A stretch of DNA of 64,000 bases from Lachnospiraceae bacterium (lineage in GTDB: Bacteria; Bacillota; Clostridia; Lachnospirales; Lachnospiraceae). The DNA is taken from NCBI GenBank assembly GCA_017465475.1, contig JAFTWC010000017.1, forward strand, positions 1-64,000, read 5' to 3'. Shown here piece after piece: positions 62,394 to 64,000 of the stretch. The translations under genes were made by a program, and so were the position numbers. The notes beneath the pieces were generated by a model, which did not search any database, was not told the origin of the DNA, and saw nothing but the letters and a program-made list of their open reading frames with translations. Position 1 is the stretch's first letter. Each line of letters begins with the position of its first letter.

Positions 62394-63371
62394 TCACTCT
62401 AAACTCCCTTTTGCCCGCTCGTCGATTCTTCTGGCAAAGGAATAGGTATACGGCACAAAACTCTTTGTCCAGAAACGAAGTGCAGTAGGATTCATAGTCT
62501 CACAGTCCACTCCCAAATGGGTCATTCCTTCGGCCTTTAAGGTATCACGGACAAAGGAAAGCAGCCCTTGTGCTATCCCGGTTCCGCGGTACTCTTCCAT
62601 AAAGTACGCCCCACAGATATTTTTCATCTTATCGTACTCCGTAACAAAATTTTCTCCCTCTTCATCCACCGAAATGAAACCAACTACCTTTCCGTCTGCT
62701 TTCGCAGCAAAAATACGCATAGTCTCCCTCGTGATCCACTCTGAAAACCAAGCCTCAAAGCCACAGTCCGGAAGCGGGAAAAACACCGGTGCTTTAAGCA
62801 AATGTCTGTGCAGTCCCTTCTGTAAATGCTCCACCTCACAAAAACGCTCCCTGGACAGTTCTTCAAACACTGCCTCCTCTGCCACGTTCTGTAATGCGAA
62901 CCGTTCCGTTTCCTGTACCGCATCCATGCATCGGATTCCGAACCCGTTGAGTAAAAAAGACTTCGCCGTTTCCTCGTCATGGGCGTAACGACAAAGCGCA
63001 CAGCTATAGATTCCCTCTGCCGCAAACTCTTCTGCAACCTCCGCAAACAGCATGGATGCCAACTTCCCGCGGTTTTCATACTCATAAGAGAATGCGCTTC
63101 CGCATAACGGCGAAAACACTCCCTTCACGTCTCCGAAAAAGCCGTCCCACGGTCCCGCAAACAAAAGGTAACCCATAAGCTTTCCTTCACAAACGGCCGC
63201 CTTTCCGAAGGACTGAGTACTAAGCCACCATAAAATCTCCCGCAATCTTCCCTCAAACACATGACACGGCAGTTCCGGGCAATGCACCCGCTCCGCCGTA
63301 AGCTCCGCAAGGGCAAGCCCTACCGCTTCGTCTATATGTTTTTCCGTAAACTTTTCAAACCGAATATTCAT
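62394..63371 (-). CDS. large GNAT-family N-acetyltransferase (two-domain)
   Basis: 325 aa. The N-terminal half is GNAT-like but has lost a clear acetyl-CoA loop (GKLMGYLLFAGPWDGFFGDVKGV). The C-terminal half is a canonical GNAT: KADGKVVGFISVDEEG, ICGAYFMEEYRGTGIAQGLLSFVRDTL (acetyl-CoA loop), MTHLGVDCETMNPTALRFWTKSFVPYTYSFARRI. Related proteins act on aminoglycosides or peptides, but the substrate is not deducible. Start ATG after GAGGGAAAT. Confidence 0.88.
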   Translation of the reverse strand: MNIRFEKFTEKHIDEAVGLALAELTAERVHCPELPCHVFEGRLREILWWLSTQSFGKAAVCEGKLMGYLLFAGPWDGFFGDVKGVFSPLCGSAFSYEYENRGKLASMLFAEVAEEFAAEGIYSCALCRYAHDEETAKSFLLNGFGIRCMDAVQETERFALQNVAEEAVFEELSRERFCEVEHLQKGLHRHLLKAPVFFPLPDCGFEAWFSEWITRETMRIFAAKADGKVVGFISVDEEGENFVTEYDKMKNICGAYFMEEYRGTGIAQGLLSFVRDTLKAEGMTHLGVDCETMNPTALRFWTKSFVPYTYSFARRIDERAKGSLE

Positions 63372-63403
63372 TAATTTCCCTCGTTCTTATAATTTTCCAA
63401 GCC

Positions 63404-63817
63404 TTATCTGACCATCATAAACATTCCCGGACCGTCCCATTCACAAGGTCTTTCTTCAAAGCCTTTCTTTAAATAAAACGGAACACCCTCCTTAGAACTT
63501 ATCAATTCAAGACTGACAGCCCACTCCGGAGCCTTACGCTCTCTTACATACTGTTCCAAACGGTTCATCAAAAGAGTTCCGACACCCTTTCCCTGGTAGG
63601 CAGGTATTACAGCAAAATCCTTCACATAAAATGACATTCCGCCATCACCGAGCAGTCTTACCATTCCGACAGGTGTCTCATTATCGTAGCAGGTAAAGGT
63701 CGCAAGCGTGTTTTGAAGTGCCGCTCTTACCTGCTCTATACAAGGCGGTTCCCAACCGACCGATGTATACAACGTCAAAAATAATTCCGGTGTTAATGTA
63801 TTCACTTTTACTTCCAT
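63404..63817 (-). CDS. GNAT-family N-acetyltransferase
   Basis: 137 aa, short GNAT: NTLTPELFLTLYTSVGWEPP, FTCYDNETPVGMVRLLGDGG, VIPAYQGKGVGTLLMNRLEQYV (acetyl-CoA loop QGKGVG), SLELISSKEGVPFYLKKGFEERPCEWDGPGMFM. Widespread housekeeping-like small GNAT of unknown substrate. It follows directly on an RsgA-like gene fragment; the SD (GAGG) lies inside the end of that fragment. Confidence 0.9.
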   Translation of the reverse strand: MEVKVNTLTPELFLTLYTSVGWEPPCIEQVRAALQNTLATFTCYDNETPVGMVRLLGDGGMSFYVKDFAVIPAYQGKGVGTLLMNRLEQYVRERKAPEWAVSLELISSKEGVPFYLKKGFEERPCEWDGPGMFMMVR

Positions 63818-63823
63818 TTCTCA

Positions 63824-63982
63824 TTACCTCGCTCTCATTCTCTTTGCCTTGGTATTCTCCTGATGCAGTCTCACATACATCCGCCAGCGTTTTTCGCTTA
63901 ACTCTCCTGTTTGCAGTGCCCTCTTTACAGCACAATCCGGTTCGGTATCATGTCTGCAATTTCCGAACCTGCATTTAGTAAA
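63824..63982 (-). pseudogene. C-terminal fragment of ribosome GTPase RsgA
   Basis: Reads TKCRFGNCRHDTEPDCAVKR then ALQTGELSEKRWRMYVRLHQ to a stop. CRFGNCRH-x5-C-AV is the zinc site of RsgA (YjeQ), a GTPase that matures the small ribosomal subunit. An in-frame TAG at 63983-63985 lies just upstream, so the rest of the protein is not continuous within the window; the remaining 15 bases cannot tell whether this is a pseudogene or a frameshift. Confidence 0.7.
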
Positions 63983-64000
63983 CTACAGGGTACTGCTTGT

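Noticed and set aside
63681..63935. 84-codon minus-strand open frame at the right edge
   Set aside because: Out of phase with both the GNAT gene and the RsgA-like tail, which explain the same bases better.
57446..63982. Integron-style cassette array
   Set aside because: Small one-strand genes suggest it, but no attC-like repeats, consistent spacers or integrase gene were seen.
1..64000. tRNA, rRNA or CRISPR loci
   Set aside because: Checked the gene gaps for TPsiC-like GGTTCGA contexts and spaced direct repeats; none convincing.

Overview
The window looks like a chromosomal segment of an anaerobic, low-to-moderate-GC, endospore-forming, plant-fibre-degrading Firmicute, most like Lachnospiraceae (Clostridia). 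The reasons are: a cysE-cysS-mrnC-rlmB-sigH block in the Bacillus/Clostridium order; a cysteine T-box; a sporulation sigma-H and dipicolinate synthase genes (dpaAB); a TPP-riboswitch-controlled ECF transporter component (ThiT); two GH10 xylanases and a GH43 enzyme; and Gram-positive style SD sequences and lipoprotein or Thr-Pro linker proteins. Almost everything is on the minus strand; the main plus-strand islands are 18.1-19.8 kb, thiT, and dpaAB. No rRNA, tRNA, CRISPR array, IS element or prophage was recognised. Species-level assignment is not possible from sequence inspection alone.

Layout. 0-1.5 kb: AT-rich accessory genes (GNAT, P-loop kinase). 1.5-16.4 kb: a housekeeping run with RlmD-type methyltransferase, GalE, YhaM, a catalytically dead HtrA-like protein, an OmpR-type two-component system, MutS2, TrmL, a CheX-like protein, SigH, RlmB, Mini-III, CysS and CysE, the last two behind a Cys T-box leader. 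16.8-19.8 kb: cytoplasmic GH10 xylanase, then a plus-strand trio of two unknown proteins and DedA. 19.8-27.3 kb: a sigma factor fused to a large C-terminal region, then an AT-rich accessory island with a frameshifted small gene, a DUF234-type ATPase, a four-helix membrane protein and an MmeI-like single-chain restriction-modification enzyme. A 194-bp nested palindrome sits between this island and pyrF.

27.5-33.8 kb: pyrF, a REC-HD-GYP protein lacking the phosphoacceptor Asp, pyrC, a TruA-like protein with D60E, an amidase, and riboswitch-controlled thiT. 34.4-48.4 kb: a YdjG/YdjI-like zinc-ribbon and SPFH pair, GlyA, DegV, GreA, xylan enzymes, PrfA/PrmC/DUF1385/L31, and a second two-component system. 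48.5-56.2 kb: uncharacterised membrane and calcium-binding-like proteins, a permuted papain-fold protein, D-lactate dehydrogenase, a P-loop ATPase, and dpaAB. 56.3-64 kb: an accessory tract, all on the minus strand, in which intact small enzymes (GNATs, nitroreductase, PPOX, PhzF) alternate with truncated or frameshifted gene pieces.

The most unusual signals are: several long perfect or G.U-compensated palindromes, two of which share the apical loop GAGAACC; recurrent GCGAAGC mini-hairpins between genes; the RM operon carrying a membrane protein; pseudo-enzymes that have lost catalytic residues (HtrA-like, REC domain, TruA-like); and the mosaic of gene fragments at the right end. None of these alone proves a new system. 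The RM-membrane protein island and the palindrome family are the best candidates.
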